A stretch of 64,000 bases of DNA from Thalassobius sp034670005 (lineage in GTDB: Bacteria > Pseudomonadota > Alphaproteobacteria > Rhodobacterales > Rhodobacteraceae): contig NZ_JAXMOH010000011.1 of assembly GCF_034670005.1 (NCBI RefSeq), forward strand, positions 62,001 through 126,000, read 5' to 3'. A program made the position numbers and the translations under genes. Shown piece by piece: positions 40,038 through 48,318 of this stretch. Position 1 is the first letter of the stretch. The number at the start of each line of letters is the position of its first letter. The notes below the pieces were generated by a model, which saw nothing but the letters and a program-made list of their open reading frames with translations, did not search any database and was not told the DNA's origin.

Positions 40038-41582
40038 ATGAAGTTCTTTAAGCTCACAACTTTTCTGGTTGCAGCCGCCTTTGCTCAAAGCGTATCGGCT
40101 CAGACCGATGGTGGTCGTCTGGACGTGGTCGTCCAGCCTGAACCACCCGGGCTGATGCTGGGGCTGGTGCAAAACGGTCCGACACAGATGGTTGCCGGTC
40201 AGATTTACGAAGGCCTGCTGCGCTATAACTCTGATCTTGAACCGCAGCCTTCGCTCGCCAAGAGCTGGGAAATCTCCGAAGATGGCATGACCTACACGTT
40301 CCACCTGAACGAAGGCGTGACATGGCATGATGGAGAACCCTTCACCTCGGCTGATGTTCTGTTCACCACCGAATTCCTCAAGGACAGCCATGCACGTTTC
40401 CGCGCATCGTTCAGCCATGTGGAAGGCATCGAAACACCCGACGATCTGACCGTGATCATCCATATGAAGGAACCCTACGGGCCTTTCATCAACGCTTTCG
40501 AGACCGGCTCGATGCCGATCGTGCCCAAACACATTTATGAAGGCACTGATTACGCCACCAACCCGATGAACGCGACGCCGATCGGGACCGGTCCGTTCAA
40601 GTTCAAGGAATGGGTCAAGGGCAGCTATATCCATCTGGTCAAGAACGATGACTATTATCTCGATGGCCTGCCGCATCTGGATGAGGTGTACTATCGCGTG
40701 GTTCCCGACGCCGCCGCGCGCGCGGTGGCCTTTGAAACCGGTGAAGTCGACGTGTTACCCGGTGGCGCCGTCGAAAACTGGGACGTGAAGCGCCTGACCG
40801 AAATGGACAATGTCTGCTCGACCTCGGCTGGCTGGGAATTCTTCGCACCGCACGCCTGGATGTGGCTGAACAACCGCGAAGGCCCCACCGCTGACAAGCG
40901 GTTCCGCCAAGCTGTGATGTTCGCGCTGGATCGTGAATTCGTAAAAGACGTGGTCTGGAACGGCTTTGGAACCGTGCCCACGGGTCCGGTTTCGACCAAG
41001 ACCAACTTCTATTCCGACGATGTGCCGATGTACCCGCATGACCCGGAAAAAGCCAAGGCGCTGCTGGCAGACATGGGCTATGACGGGACACCGGTCCGCC
41101 TGCTGCCCCTGCCCTATGGTGAAACCTGGCAACGCTGGGCTGAAGCGGTCAAGCAGAACCTTGGCGAAGTCGGCATCGTGGTCGACATCGAATCCGCCGA
41201 TGTTGCCGGCTGGAACGAGAAGACGGCCAATTGGGATTACGATATGGCCTTCACCTATCTCTACCAGTATGGCGATCCGGCCTTGGGTGTGTCGCGTAAT
41301 TATACCGTGAGCCAGATCAAGAAAGGCAGCCCGTGGAACAACGTCGAAGGGTATGAAAACCCCGAGCTCGACAAGAAATGGGAAGCCGCCGCGATTGAAC
41401 CCGATCTGGCAAAACGGGCCGCGCTCTACGCCGAAATCCAGAAGGAGATTGTCGAAGATGTACCCGTTGCATGGTTGCTCGAAATCGAGTTCCCGACGAT
41501 CTATCGCTGCAACGTTAAGAACCTGATCACCACCGGTGTCGGGCTCAACAACGGTCTGCGCGACGCCTGGATCGAAGAGTAA
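40038..41582 (+). CDS. ABC transporter substrate-binding protein (peptide/nickel family)
   Basis: A 514-aa cluster C periplasmic binding protein (SBP_bac_5). The chosen ATG follows AGGGA and gives a signal peptide (MKFFKLTTFLVAAAFAQSVSA) with cleavage expected after residue 21 or so. The mature part contains WHDGEPFTSADVLFT, the family signature, and PIGTGPFKFKEW. It delivers oligopeptides, or in Roseobacters often other amines or glycosides, to the permeases downstream. Confidence 0.92.
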   Translation: MKFFKLTTFLVAAAFAQSVSAQTDGGRLDVVVQPEPPGLMLGLVQNGPTQMVAGQIYEGLLRYNSDLEPQPSLAKSWEISEDGMTYTFHLNEGVTWHDGEPFTSADVLFTTEFLKDSHARFRASFSHVEGIETPDDLTVIIHMKEPYGPFINAFETGSMPIVPKHIYEGTDYATNPMNATPIGTGPFKFKEWVKGSYIHLVKNDDYYLDGLPHLDEVYYRVVPDAAARAVAFETGEVDVLPGGAVENWDVKRLTEMDNVCSTSAGWEFFAPHAWMWLNNREGPTADKRFRQAVMFALDREFVKDVVWNGFGTVPTGPVSTKTNFYSDDVPMYPHDPEKAKALLADMGYDGTPVRLLPLPYGETWQRWAEAVKQNLGEVGIVVDIESADVAGWNEKTANWDYDMAFTYLYQYGDPALGVSRNYTVSQIKKGSPWNNVEGYENPELDKKWEAAAIEPDLAKRAALYAEIQKEIVEDVPVAWLLEIEFPTIYRCNVKNLITTGVGLNNGLRDAWIEE

Positions 41583-41588
41583 TCGAAG

Positions 41589-41618
41589 GTACGGGGCGGG
41601 AATTCCCGCCCCGTACCG
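41589..41618 (+). repeat. Perfect 30-bp palindromic hairpin between binding protein and permease genes
   Basis: Arms of 13 bp (41589-41601 and 41606-41618) with an AATT centre, all perfectly paired, begin 7 nt after the binding-protein stop. No T-run follows. Hairpins at this point in ABC operons stabilise or partly terminate the message so that binding protein is made in excess; that role is inferred. Confidence 0.65.
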
Positions 41619-41698
41619 ATCAGTGCTTCCTCCATACGGCCACGGCGGACAATGTGCCCCTGGCCATTCCTTTCCGCCTTCCCGACAAAGGACGACCA

Positions 41699-42676
41699 AT
41701 GAACATTGCCGGAGCTGTTCTAGGACGCTTGATAAAGGCTGTTCTGACGCTGCTTGCCATCGCGGTTCTGAACTTCTTTCTGATTCACGCCGCGCCTGGC
41801 GACCCTGCTGCGGTGCTGGCAGGTGAAGCAGGTGCCGCAGATGAACAGATGATCGCGGATCTGCGAGCCCAGTTCGGACTGGACCAACCCTTTTACATCC
41901 AGCTCTGGACTTATGTCAGAAACGTGCTGACGCTCGATCTCGGTTACTCCTTCCGTCAAGGTGCCCCCGTGCTGGAACTCATCCTTGACCGGTTGCCCGC
42001 CACTCTCATCCTGACCATGTCGGCGTTCGGGATATCACTGACATGCGGGATCATGCTGGGCGTGGCGGCTTCGGCGCGCGTGGGCAAGCTTGCCGACAGT
42101 CTATTGACCGGCTTCGCCCTGATTTTCTATGCGACTCCGCTATACTGGGCGGCGCTGATGGCAGTGTTGGTGTTTTCGGTACAGCTTGGATGGCTGCCCG
42201 GATTTGGCTACGAAACCGTTGGCGCAGATTATTCGGGGTTCCAGCGCGTCGGCGATATTCTGGCTCATCTGGTCCTGCCGGCGCTGACGCTGGGACTGTT
42301 TTTCATGGCGGTCTATATGCGCATGACACGGGCCTCGATGCTGGAAGTCGCGCAACAGGATTTCGTTAAGACCGCGCGGGCAAAGGGCCTTTCCCCGGCA
42401 GTGATCCGTCGCCGCCATATTCTGCGCAACGCGCTTTTGCCCGTGGTTACACTGGCCGGTTTGCAGGCGGGACAGCTTATTGGCGGCGCGGTTCTGACCG
42501 AAACGGTGTTCGCATGGCCGGGTATTGGGCGACTGATGTTCGAAAGCCTCGCGGCGCGGGACTATAACACCATCCTAGGCGTGTTTTTGGTTTCGGCCGC
42601 AATGGTGATCCTGTTCAACATCGTGACCGACATCGTCTATCGCCTGATCGATCCACGCATTCGTCATTCGGCCTGA
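41699..42676 (+). CDS. ABC transporter permease (DppB/OppB type)
   Basis: A 325-aa inner-membrane permease with about six membrane segments, starting MNIAGAVLGRLIKAV. The N-terminal HAAPGDPAAVLAG and the EAA-type loop DFVKTARAKGLSPAVIRRRHILRNALLP are diagnostic of the DppB/OppB group. AAAGGAC precedes the ATG. It pairs with the DppC-type permease 10 nt downstream. Confidence 0.94.
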   Translation: MNIAGAVLGRLIKAVLTLLAIAVLNFFLIHAAPGDPAAVLAGEAGAADEQMIADLRAQFGLDQPFYIQLWTYVRNVLTLDLGYSFRQGAPVLELILDRLPATLILTMSAFGISLTCGIMLGVAASARVGKLADSLLTGFALIFYATPLYWAALMAVLVFSVQLGWLPGFGYETVGADYSGFQRVGDILAHLVLPALTLGLFFMAVYMRMTRASMLEVAQQDFVKTARAKGLSPAVIRRRHILRNALLPVVTLAGLQAGQLIGGAVLTETVFAWPGIGRLMFESLAARDYNTILGVFLVSAAMVILFNIVTDIVYRLIDPRIRHSA

Positions 42677-42686
42677 GGAGACTGAC

Positions 42687-43526
42687 ATGAGCTTCTGGAA
42701 ACGCTTTGCCAGGAATCGCGGCGCTGTCCTCGGGCTGGTGCTGCTGCTGGCAGTTATCGTCATCGCGCTGATTGCGCCGATGCTTTACCCACGTGGCCCC
42801 TGGCCAATGGTGCAACGCCCCTTTCTCGCCCCCTATACCGTGGATGGGCTGCCGCTTGGCACCGATACGCTGGGGCGAAACGTGGCTGCGGGCCTTGTTT
42901 ATGGCGCGCAGGTCTCGTTATTGGTCGGGTTGATTTCGACCGTCATGGCCCTGTTGATCGGTGTGCCCCTTGGTGCAGCGGCGGGGTTTTATGGTGGTTG
43001 GCTGGATGAAGGCGCAATGCGCTTTACCGAGTTCTTTCAAACCATCCCGAACTTTGCTCTGGCTATTGTTCTGGTGGCCATTCTCGAACCTTCCCTGACA
43101 TCAATCACACTGTCGATTGCCATCGTCAGTTGGCCCCCCGTAGCGCGCCTCGTGCGGGCCGAGGTCATGTCGGTGTCAAAGCGCGAATATGTCGATGCCG
43201 CCCGTCTGGCCGGTCTTTCGAACCTGCGTATCCTTGTGGGTCAGGTTCTGCCCAACACCGTTTCACCGATCATCGTCATGGCCTCGCTCATGGTTGCAAC
43301 TGCGATCCTGCTTGAAAGCTCGCTATCTTTCCTCGGTCTTGGCGATCCCAACATCATGTCTTGGGGATATCAGATTGGCGCGGCACGTACCGTGATCCGT
43401 TCGGCCTGGTGGCTCAGCTTCTTTCCGGGTCTCGCCATCGTACTAACCGTGCTGGCGTTGAACCTAATCGGTGAAGGACTGAACGACGCCTTGAATCCCC
43501 ATCTGTCAAGGAAGGGTCGCACATGA
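42687..43526 (+). CDS. ABC transporter permease (DppC/OppC type)
   Basis: A 279-aa permease with an N-terminal membrane anchor, the GTDTLGRNVAAGLVYGAQVSL signature split across positions 53-74, and the coupling loop EYVDAARLAGLSNLRIL. It overlaps the ATPase gene by 4 nt (ATGA). Confidence 0.94.
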   Translation: MSFWKRFARNRGAVLGLVLLLAVIVIALIAPMLYPRGPWPMVQRPFLAPYTVDGLPLGTDTLGRNVAAGLVYGAQVSLLVGLISTVMALLIGVPLGAAAGFYGGWLDEGAMRFTEFFQTIPNFALAIVLVAILEPSLTSITLSIAIVSWPPVARLVRAEVMSVSKREYVDAARLAGLSNLRILVGQVLPNTVSPIIVMASLMVATAILLESSLSFLGLGDPNIMSWGYQIGAARTVIRSAWWLSFFPGLAIVLTVLALNLIGEGLNDALNPHLSRKGRT

Positions 43527-45148
43527 CCAATCCAGTTCTCTCGATCGAGCATCTCAGCATCAAGCTGCCCGACGGGGCGGACCGGCAATTCGCCGTGGAC
43601 GATTGCAGCTACACGCTCGACAAGGGTGAAATCCTTTGCGTCGTCGGCGAAAGCGGCTCGGGTAAATCAATGACGGCAAACGCCCTCATGGGTCTGTTGC
43701 CTGAAGGCGTGAGCGTCGGTGCGGGCCGCGCAGTTTTCGAAGGCAAGGACATCCTGCGCCAATCCGAAGCGGAAAGCCAAAACCTGCGCGGCGCCAAGAT
43801 CGCAATGATTTTTCAAGAACCTATGACTGCGCTCAATCCGCTTATGCGCATTGGTGACCAGATCAGCGAAGTGTTCGAGGCGCATAAACGGCACACCCCA
43901 TCGGAACGGCGCAAAAGGGCGCTGGATCTGGTGCGCGAAGTCGACTTACCCGACCCGGAAAAAATCATCCGCGCCTACCCGTTCCAGCTTTCCGGAGGGC
44001 AACGTCAGCGGGCGATGATCGCAATGGCTCTGGCTTTGGAACCGCAAATTTTGATCGCCGACGAACCGACAACGGCGCTCGATGTGACAACGCAGGCGCA
44101 AATCCTCAAGCTGATCCTCGACCTGCGGAAAAAACGTGACATGGCAGTGATATTCATCACCCATGATTTTGGCGTCGTGGCCGAGATCGCCGACAAGGTG
44201 CTTGTCATGCGATACGGAAAAATCGTTGAACGGGGCACCGCCGACGCGGTACTGAAAAACCCGCAACACGACTATACCAAGCACCTTTTGGCTGCGATCC
44301 CATCAGGTCTGGTCCCGCAAAATGCCGAGGTTCAGAACTCTCCGGCGCTAGAAGTAAAAGCGCTCAACAAGGTTTTTCGCACCGGTGGCGGGTTCATGAA
44401 GCCACACCGCGAAGTGTGTGCCATCGATAATATTTCTCTGTCCATCGCCAAGGGCGAAGTCTTGGGGCTGGTCGGTGAATCCGGCTCGGGGAAATCCACG
44501 CTGGGCCGGGCGGTGGTGCGGCTTGTCACGCCGGACAGCGGTCAAATCCTCGTCGGCGGCATCGACATGGCCGCGTTGAGCGAATCCGAGCTGCGCCGCG
44601 CACGATACAAAGTGCAAATGGTGTTCCAAGATCCCTATGCCTCGCTCAACCCGCGACACAAGATTCTGCGCGCGCTGACAGACGGCCCGATCGCCAAGGG
44701 TGTCGCCAAGGAGCAGGCCCGGTCCCGCGCGCGCGAGCTGATGGAAATCGTCGGCCTCGGCTCGGACGCCGTGGATCGGTTCCCGCATGAATTCTCTGGT
44801 GGGCAACGGCAGCGTATCGGTATCGCCCGCGCACTCGCGATGGACCCGGACTTGATCATCGCGGATGAAGCCGTTTCGGCCCTCGACGTGTCGATCCAGG
44901 CACAGGTTCTGGACTTGCTCCGCGAGTTGCGCAGCCAGCTGAACCTGTCGATCCTCTTTATAACTCATGATCTGCGCGTTGCAGCCCAGCTTTGCGACCG
45001 TATCGCGGTCATGCAGAAGGGCAATCTCGTCGAAATCGGGCCAGTGTCAGACGTATTCCTGAACCCGCAGAACGACTATACCCAACGCCTGCTTGCCGCC
45101 GTCCCCGGGGGCGGTTGGGATCTCGCCAAGGCACCGCTGAGTTTATAA
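43523..45148 (+). CDS. Fused dipeptide ABC transporter ATP-binding protein (DppD-DppF type)
   Basis: A 541-aa protein with two complete ABC cassettes in one chain. The first has Walker A GESGSGKSMTANALMG, signature SGGQRQRAMIAMA and Walker B ILIADEPTTALD; the second has GESGSGKSTLGRAV, SGGQRQRIGIARA and LIIADEAVSALD. The fused form replaces the usual DppD and DppF pair. It powers the two permeases upstream and ends the operon. Confidence 0.94.
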   Translation: MTNPVLSIEHLSIKLPDGADRQFAVDDCSYTLDKGEILCVVGESGSGKSMTANALMGLLPEGVSVGAGRAVFEGKDILRQSEAESQNLRGAKIAMIFQEPMTALNPLMRIGDQISEVFEAHKRHTPSERRKRALDLVREVDLPDPEKIIRAYPFQLSGGQRQRAMIAMALALEPQILIADEPTTALDVTTQAQILKLILDLRKKRDMAVIFITHDFGVVAEIADKVLVMRYGKIVERGTADAVLKNPQHDYTKHLLAAIPSGLVPQNAEVQNSPALEVKALNKVFRTGGGFMKPHREVCAIDNISLSIAKGEVLGLVGESGSGKSTLGRAVVRLVTPDSGQILVGGIDMAALSESELRRARYKVQMVFQDPYASLNPRHKILRALTDGPIAKGVAKEQARSRARELMEIVGLGSDAVDRFPHEFSGGQRQRIGIARALAMDPDLIIADEAVSALDVSIQAQVLDLLRELRSQLNLSILFITHDLRVAAQLCDRIAVMQKGNLVEIGPVSDVFLNPQNDYTQRLLAAVPGGGWDLAKAPLSL

Positions 45149-45253
45149 GCGCTGCTTGGTCGATTTACAGGCAAGCAGACACGAAGAACTCGGGCCGCGT
45201 TGCACCGCGCTTGTTGTTGTCGCGCCTTGCGCGCCAAACACGACCACGAAAAG

Positions 45254-45277
45254 GCCCACCGGGAGGCGGGCTTTTTA
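45254..45277 (+). terminator. Intrinsic terminator of the ABC importer operon
   Basis: A 7-bp stem with one mismatch (GCCCACC/GGCGGGC, 45254-45260 and 45265-45271) and a GGGA loop, followed by five T. It lies about 105 nt after the ATPase stop. Confidence 0.7.
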
Positions 45278-45382
45278 CTGGGTTTATCACTCTGTTTGTA
45301 CCGTACTTAGCGGTGAAGGTGTTCCGCCCCGGAAATTTTCTTCCCATTGGAATTCGAGCTCGAATCAACTTGAGGATGCAGA

Positions 45383-45525
45383 ATGGTGCAAACGAGATAC
45401 AGCGAAATCAGATCATCAACATCCTGACCAAGCATGGTGTAGGGGCGCTGCGCGCTAAACTGCGCCGAAAGCAGGGAATGTCGAAATGCACCTTTTATGC
45501 CTGAAAGTCCAAGTACGCGGCATAG
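45383..45525 (+). pseudogene. Decayed IS3-family orfA (IS407-like) relic
   Basis: An ATG at 45383 starts MVQTRYSE; after an apparent one-base deletion near 45407 the adjacent frame continues QIINILTKHGVGALRAKLRR, then KQGMSKCTFYA, a TGA where the family has Trp, then KSKYAA. Together this follows the IS3/IS407-type OrfA helix-turn-helix pattern (K-Q-T-R-F-S-E-E-Q-I-I ... R-K-H-G-M-S ... T-F-Y-x-W-K-x-K-Y). The relic therefore has a frameshift, a Trp-to-stop change and no orfB that I can find in 45526-45823. It lies on the left flank of the dabAB locus. Confidence 0.7.
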
Positions 45526-45823
45526 CGTTTTCTGACACCAACCGGTTCAAAGTGCTGGAATGAGGTGCAAGCGCCATCGGCTGCAGCAGCCCTGAAGATC
45601 CGGTAAGAAAAAGCAGTCATTCATAGACCGCACCCCCGACCACTCATGTTGCTCCGCCCCAACAAGTGCAGCATTAGGCACGAAGCTTCATTTGTAAAAT
45701 CGTGTTGATCTCGCGGAGACGGCCGAAAGCTGCACTATCCACGTGCAGAGAGGCCCGTCGCACTGGCCTGACGCTTTTAGGTAGCGTCGCAGACTGATTG
45801 AAACACTGATATGCAGCAAAACT

Positions 45824-45864
45824 GGGACTACACCATTCTGCTTCAAGCAGAATGGTGTAGTCCC
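45824..45864 (-). terminator. 41-bp near-perfect palindrome after dabA
   Basis: Two perfect 20-base arms (45824-45843 and 45845-45864) are separated by a single C. On the minus strand the structure begins 32 nt after the dabA stop and is followed by AGTTTTGC, so it may terminate the dab operon. A 20-bp perfect stem is unusually long for a bacterial terminator, and a GCAGAATGGTG segment of the arm also occurs next to the IS relic at 45378. Together these suggest a mobile-element origin. Confidence 0.6.
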
Positions 45865-45895
45865 TATGTCATACCCGCACGGGCGCAAAGACCGA

Positions 45896-48304
45896 CTATT
45901 CCGCCGCTATTGCGCAAGCGACATCAGGCTGCCCTCTGAATGGGGTCCATTTCAGGTCCCCGCTATAGCGCCAGGCCAGCGCGCCTTTGTCATCCATGGC
46001 GATCAGGTGCAGCCAACCGTTATCGAACAGCTCACGTATACCGGGATGCCGCGCGAGGATCTCGGACATCGCCTCGCGCGGGGCTTCGATGATCACGGAC
46101 AAGCGCAGCGGATCATGTTGGAGCCCGTTTCCGTCGTGGACGGATTGCCACGGCAAACCTGGGCGTGGAGCGCCGTTGTTGCCCTCCAGGACTCCGATGC
46201 CGCCCACTACGTTGTGCAGCAGCTTGTTGCCACCACCGAACAGGGCCGGGGCCACGGTCGAACCATAATACTGCAGGCTGATCCAGCTTGCGACGACCAC
46301 CGGGGCTGTCATGATCAACTCGAGAACACCGAACCCCTCATCGCGTTTCCAGTCATAATTGTGCAGGAACGCCTGGCCCGACAGGTTCGCGCCGCCGGTA
46401 CGGTAGCGCGGCGCCGCGACAAAGGCGCGGCACCCTGCCAACCCCCATTCAGGCCTCGTTTCCGCCCAGTCGCGTGCCCGCTGCTGGATTGTCCCCGCGC
46501 CGGTCGCACGCGGCAGGCGTTTCGCACGTTCTGCACGGGCGAGTTTCCCTGCTGTGGCCAGCCACTCTTTCAGTTGCGCAAGCCCGGCAGTCGAATCGCC
46601 CTGAGGCAGATCGTATTCATAGAGTGTGACGCTGTCCGTCGTCGTGTGGTGCATTGCGGGAAGGAAAACGGTGTCAGCGGGGATTTCGGTCCCTTCTTTA
46701 CGCAACCCAAGCTGCACCTCGGGATCGTTCAGCAAACCCGCCAGAAGCCGGGCGTTCACATCCCCCGTATAGCCGCCGCATGCACCACAGTGCAGCGCGC
46801 TTTCGTGCGGGTTGTTGACCACATCGGCACCGTGACCGGTCAGCATGACGATCCGCGCAAAATTGTCTGTAAGCGACATGGCCGTCAGCACTGAGTTTGC
46901 CATTCCAACACGCGTTTGCAGGTCGATTTTCTGGTCCAGCTGCGGAGCAGGATCGACCTTGGCCACCCCGCCCAACCCCAGCGCATCCCGCACCAGTTTC
47001 CCGGCGTAAAGCGGCCCTGTCGCCTCGACAAAGGCGAAAGACGAGACCGCAGCCAGCTTGAACCGCCCCCAGGCCCGCTTGGCCCGCGCGGCATACCTGC
47101 GATCGAGATTTGTCTTCTCGGGTTCGGCCGCCTGTGTTGTCACGCCGGGGTTCAAGAGCACCGGGCCGCGCCGTTCGATCACATCTGAGCCAGCGGCCTT
47201 GTGCGCGCTCGCCAACCCGAAGAAACCGGCAAAACCGATGGTTTCGATGTTTTCATCCTGAGATTCCAGGGCGCGGCGGAAGACTTCTGACCGAACGTCG
47301 ATACAGAAGACCGCCTGTACATCCGGACGGCCCCGGACCGTTCGTGGTGTGGCCCGCAGCAACCTGTCGGCCAGAACACGCTGCTCAGCCCTTTCTGCCG
47401 CGTCCTGTAGCACCGCGTCGATGACAATGTCCCCTGTCGGTGTGACAGGGGTCTGGTGGGCCGCAACAGCTTCCGACCAACGCGCCGAAATCTGGTCTTC
47501 ATAGAGGTTAAACAGCGCTTGGTCGAACACCATCCGGACTGCCAGAAGCTCGGTCACTGTACTTTCCTGTTCGCCGTCCAGTTCTGCCTGCCACAAAAGG
47601 TAACGCCCATATTGCGCCCATCCGCCCAGCGTCATCAGCCAACGGTGGAACGCTGTCGGCGCGGCGCCGGTGGTCACTCCGAGCTTTTCCGACGCGCGGC
47701 CTATCGCACGCCAATGCGACCGGTTGGTTTTGGACACAAACGAACAAAAGCCCTTCAGGCCTTGGATCTCGGGCGTCAGATCGCGCGACGCGAAATCCCG
47801 CCATGCGTTGAAGGCGCCGCCGGTGTTGACCTGCTGCCAGAGAGCCTGACCTTGGTCAAAATGACCGGCGGCCCATGCGCCGATGCGATCCTCGATCAGC
47901 GCCGGCCAGTCAATGCCTGACACGTCTGCCGCCAGCTCAGCCACGGTGGGAATGGCATTGGGCGCGGCTGCCTCGTCTTCCAACGCGGCTTTGATGTCCT
48001 GCAGACTCGGCGCAGTGAAACGCCCATCAATCGCGGACAACGCATCCAAAAGGTCCGTTTCAGCGATTTCACCTGCGTCCAGTTTCCTTGCCCAATGCGC
48101 GCGCGAAGGTGTAATCCGGACACCGCCAACCCGCGCCAGACGCGCAGCGGTGACCGCGAGCGGCTCGCCGGCCTGACCAAGAAACGGATTCACCGCGACA
48201 TTCGCGGAAAGCGGGAACAGCGGCGGGATTGCCCTAGCAGCATTGTTGGCCTCGGCGACAAGTTCCAACAGGGCGGCGGGGTAGGATTCAAGTTTTGCAA
48301 ACAT
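45896..48304 (-). CDS. dabA: DabA, inorganic carbon transporter subunit (DUF2309/UPF0753)
   Basis: An 802-aa large soluble subunit of the DAB inorganic-carbon accumulation complex, thought to be a beta-carbonic-anhydrase-like vectorial CO2-hydrating enzyme driven by ion flow through DabB. The zinc-site residues can be placed: Cys334 and Asp336 in AVFCIDVRSE, His491 in LTGHGADVV and Cys506 in SALHCGACGG. The 15-residue spacing between the last two matches the Halothiobacillus protein as I recall it. It starts 14 nt after dabB. The sequence looks intact. Confidence 0.92.
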   Translation of the reverse strand: MFAKLESYPAALLELVAEANNAARAIPPLFPLSANVAVNPFLGQAGEPLAVTAARLARVGGVRITPSRAHWARKLDAGEIAETDLLDALSAIDGRFTAPSLQDIKAALEDEAAAPNAIPTVAELAADVSGIDWPALIEDRIGAWAAGHFDQGQALWQQVNTGGAFNAWRDFASRDLTPEIQGLKGFCSFVSKTNRSHWRAIGRASEKLGVTTGAAPTAFHRWLMTLGGWAQYGRYLLWQAELDGEQESTVTELLAVRMVFDQALFNLYEDQISARWSEAVAAHQTPVTPTGDIVIDAVLQDAAERAEQRVLADRLLRATPRTVRGRPDVQAVFCIDVRSEVFRRALESQDENIETIGFAGFFGLASAHKAAGSDVIERRGPVLLNPGVTTQAAEPEKTNLDRRYAARAKRAWGRFKLAAVSSFAFVEATGPLYAGKLVRDALGLGGVAKVDPAPQLDQKIDLQTRVGMANSVLTAMSLTDNFARIVMLTGHGADVVNNPHESALHCGACGGYTGDVNARLLAGLLNDPEVQLGLRKEGTEIPADTVFLPAMHHTTTDSVTLYEYDLPQGDSTAGLAQLKEWLATAGKLARAERAKRLPRATGAGTIQQRARDWAETRPEWGLAGCRAFVAAPRYRTGGANLSGQAFLHNYDWKRDEGFGVLELIMTAPVVVASWISLQYYGSTVAPALFGGGNKLLHNVVGGIGVLEGNNGAPRPGLPWQSVHDGNGLQHDPLRLSVIIEAPREAMSEILARHPGIRELFDNGWLHLIAMDDKGALAWRYSGDLKWTPFRGQPDVACAIAAE

Positions 48305-48318
48305 GAGGTTTGTTCCTT

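Noticed and set aside
45352..45365. A 14-bp palindrome (ATTCGAGCTCGAAT)
   Set aside because: A short restriction-type palindrome of this size occurs by chance, and it lies in decayed IS-flanking sequence.
45688..45888. A 66-codon minus-strand frame spanning the long palindrome
   Set aside because: It includes one whole arm and centre of the palindrome and has no similarity or ribosome-binding site; it is probably a chance frame.
45866..46894. A 342-codon plus-strand frame
   Set aside because: It is antisense to dabA, which carries conserved zinc ligands on the minus strand.
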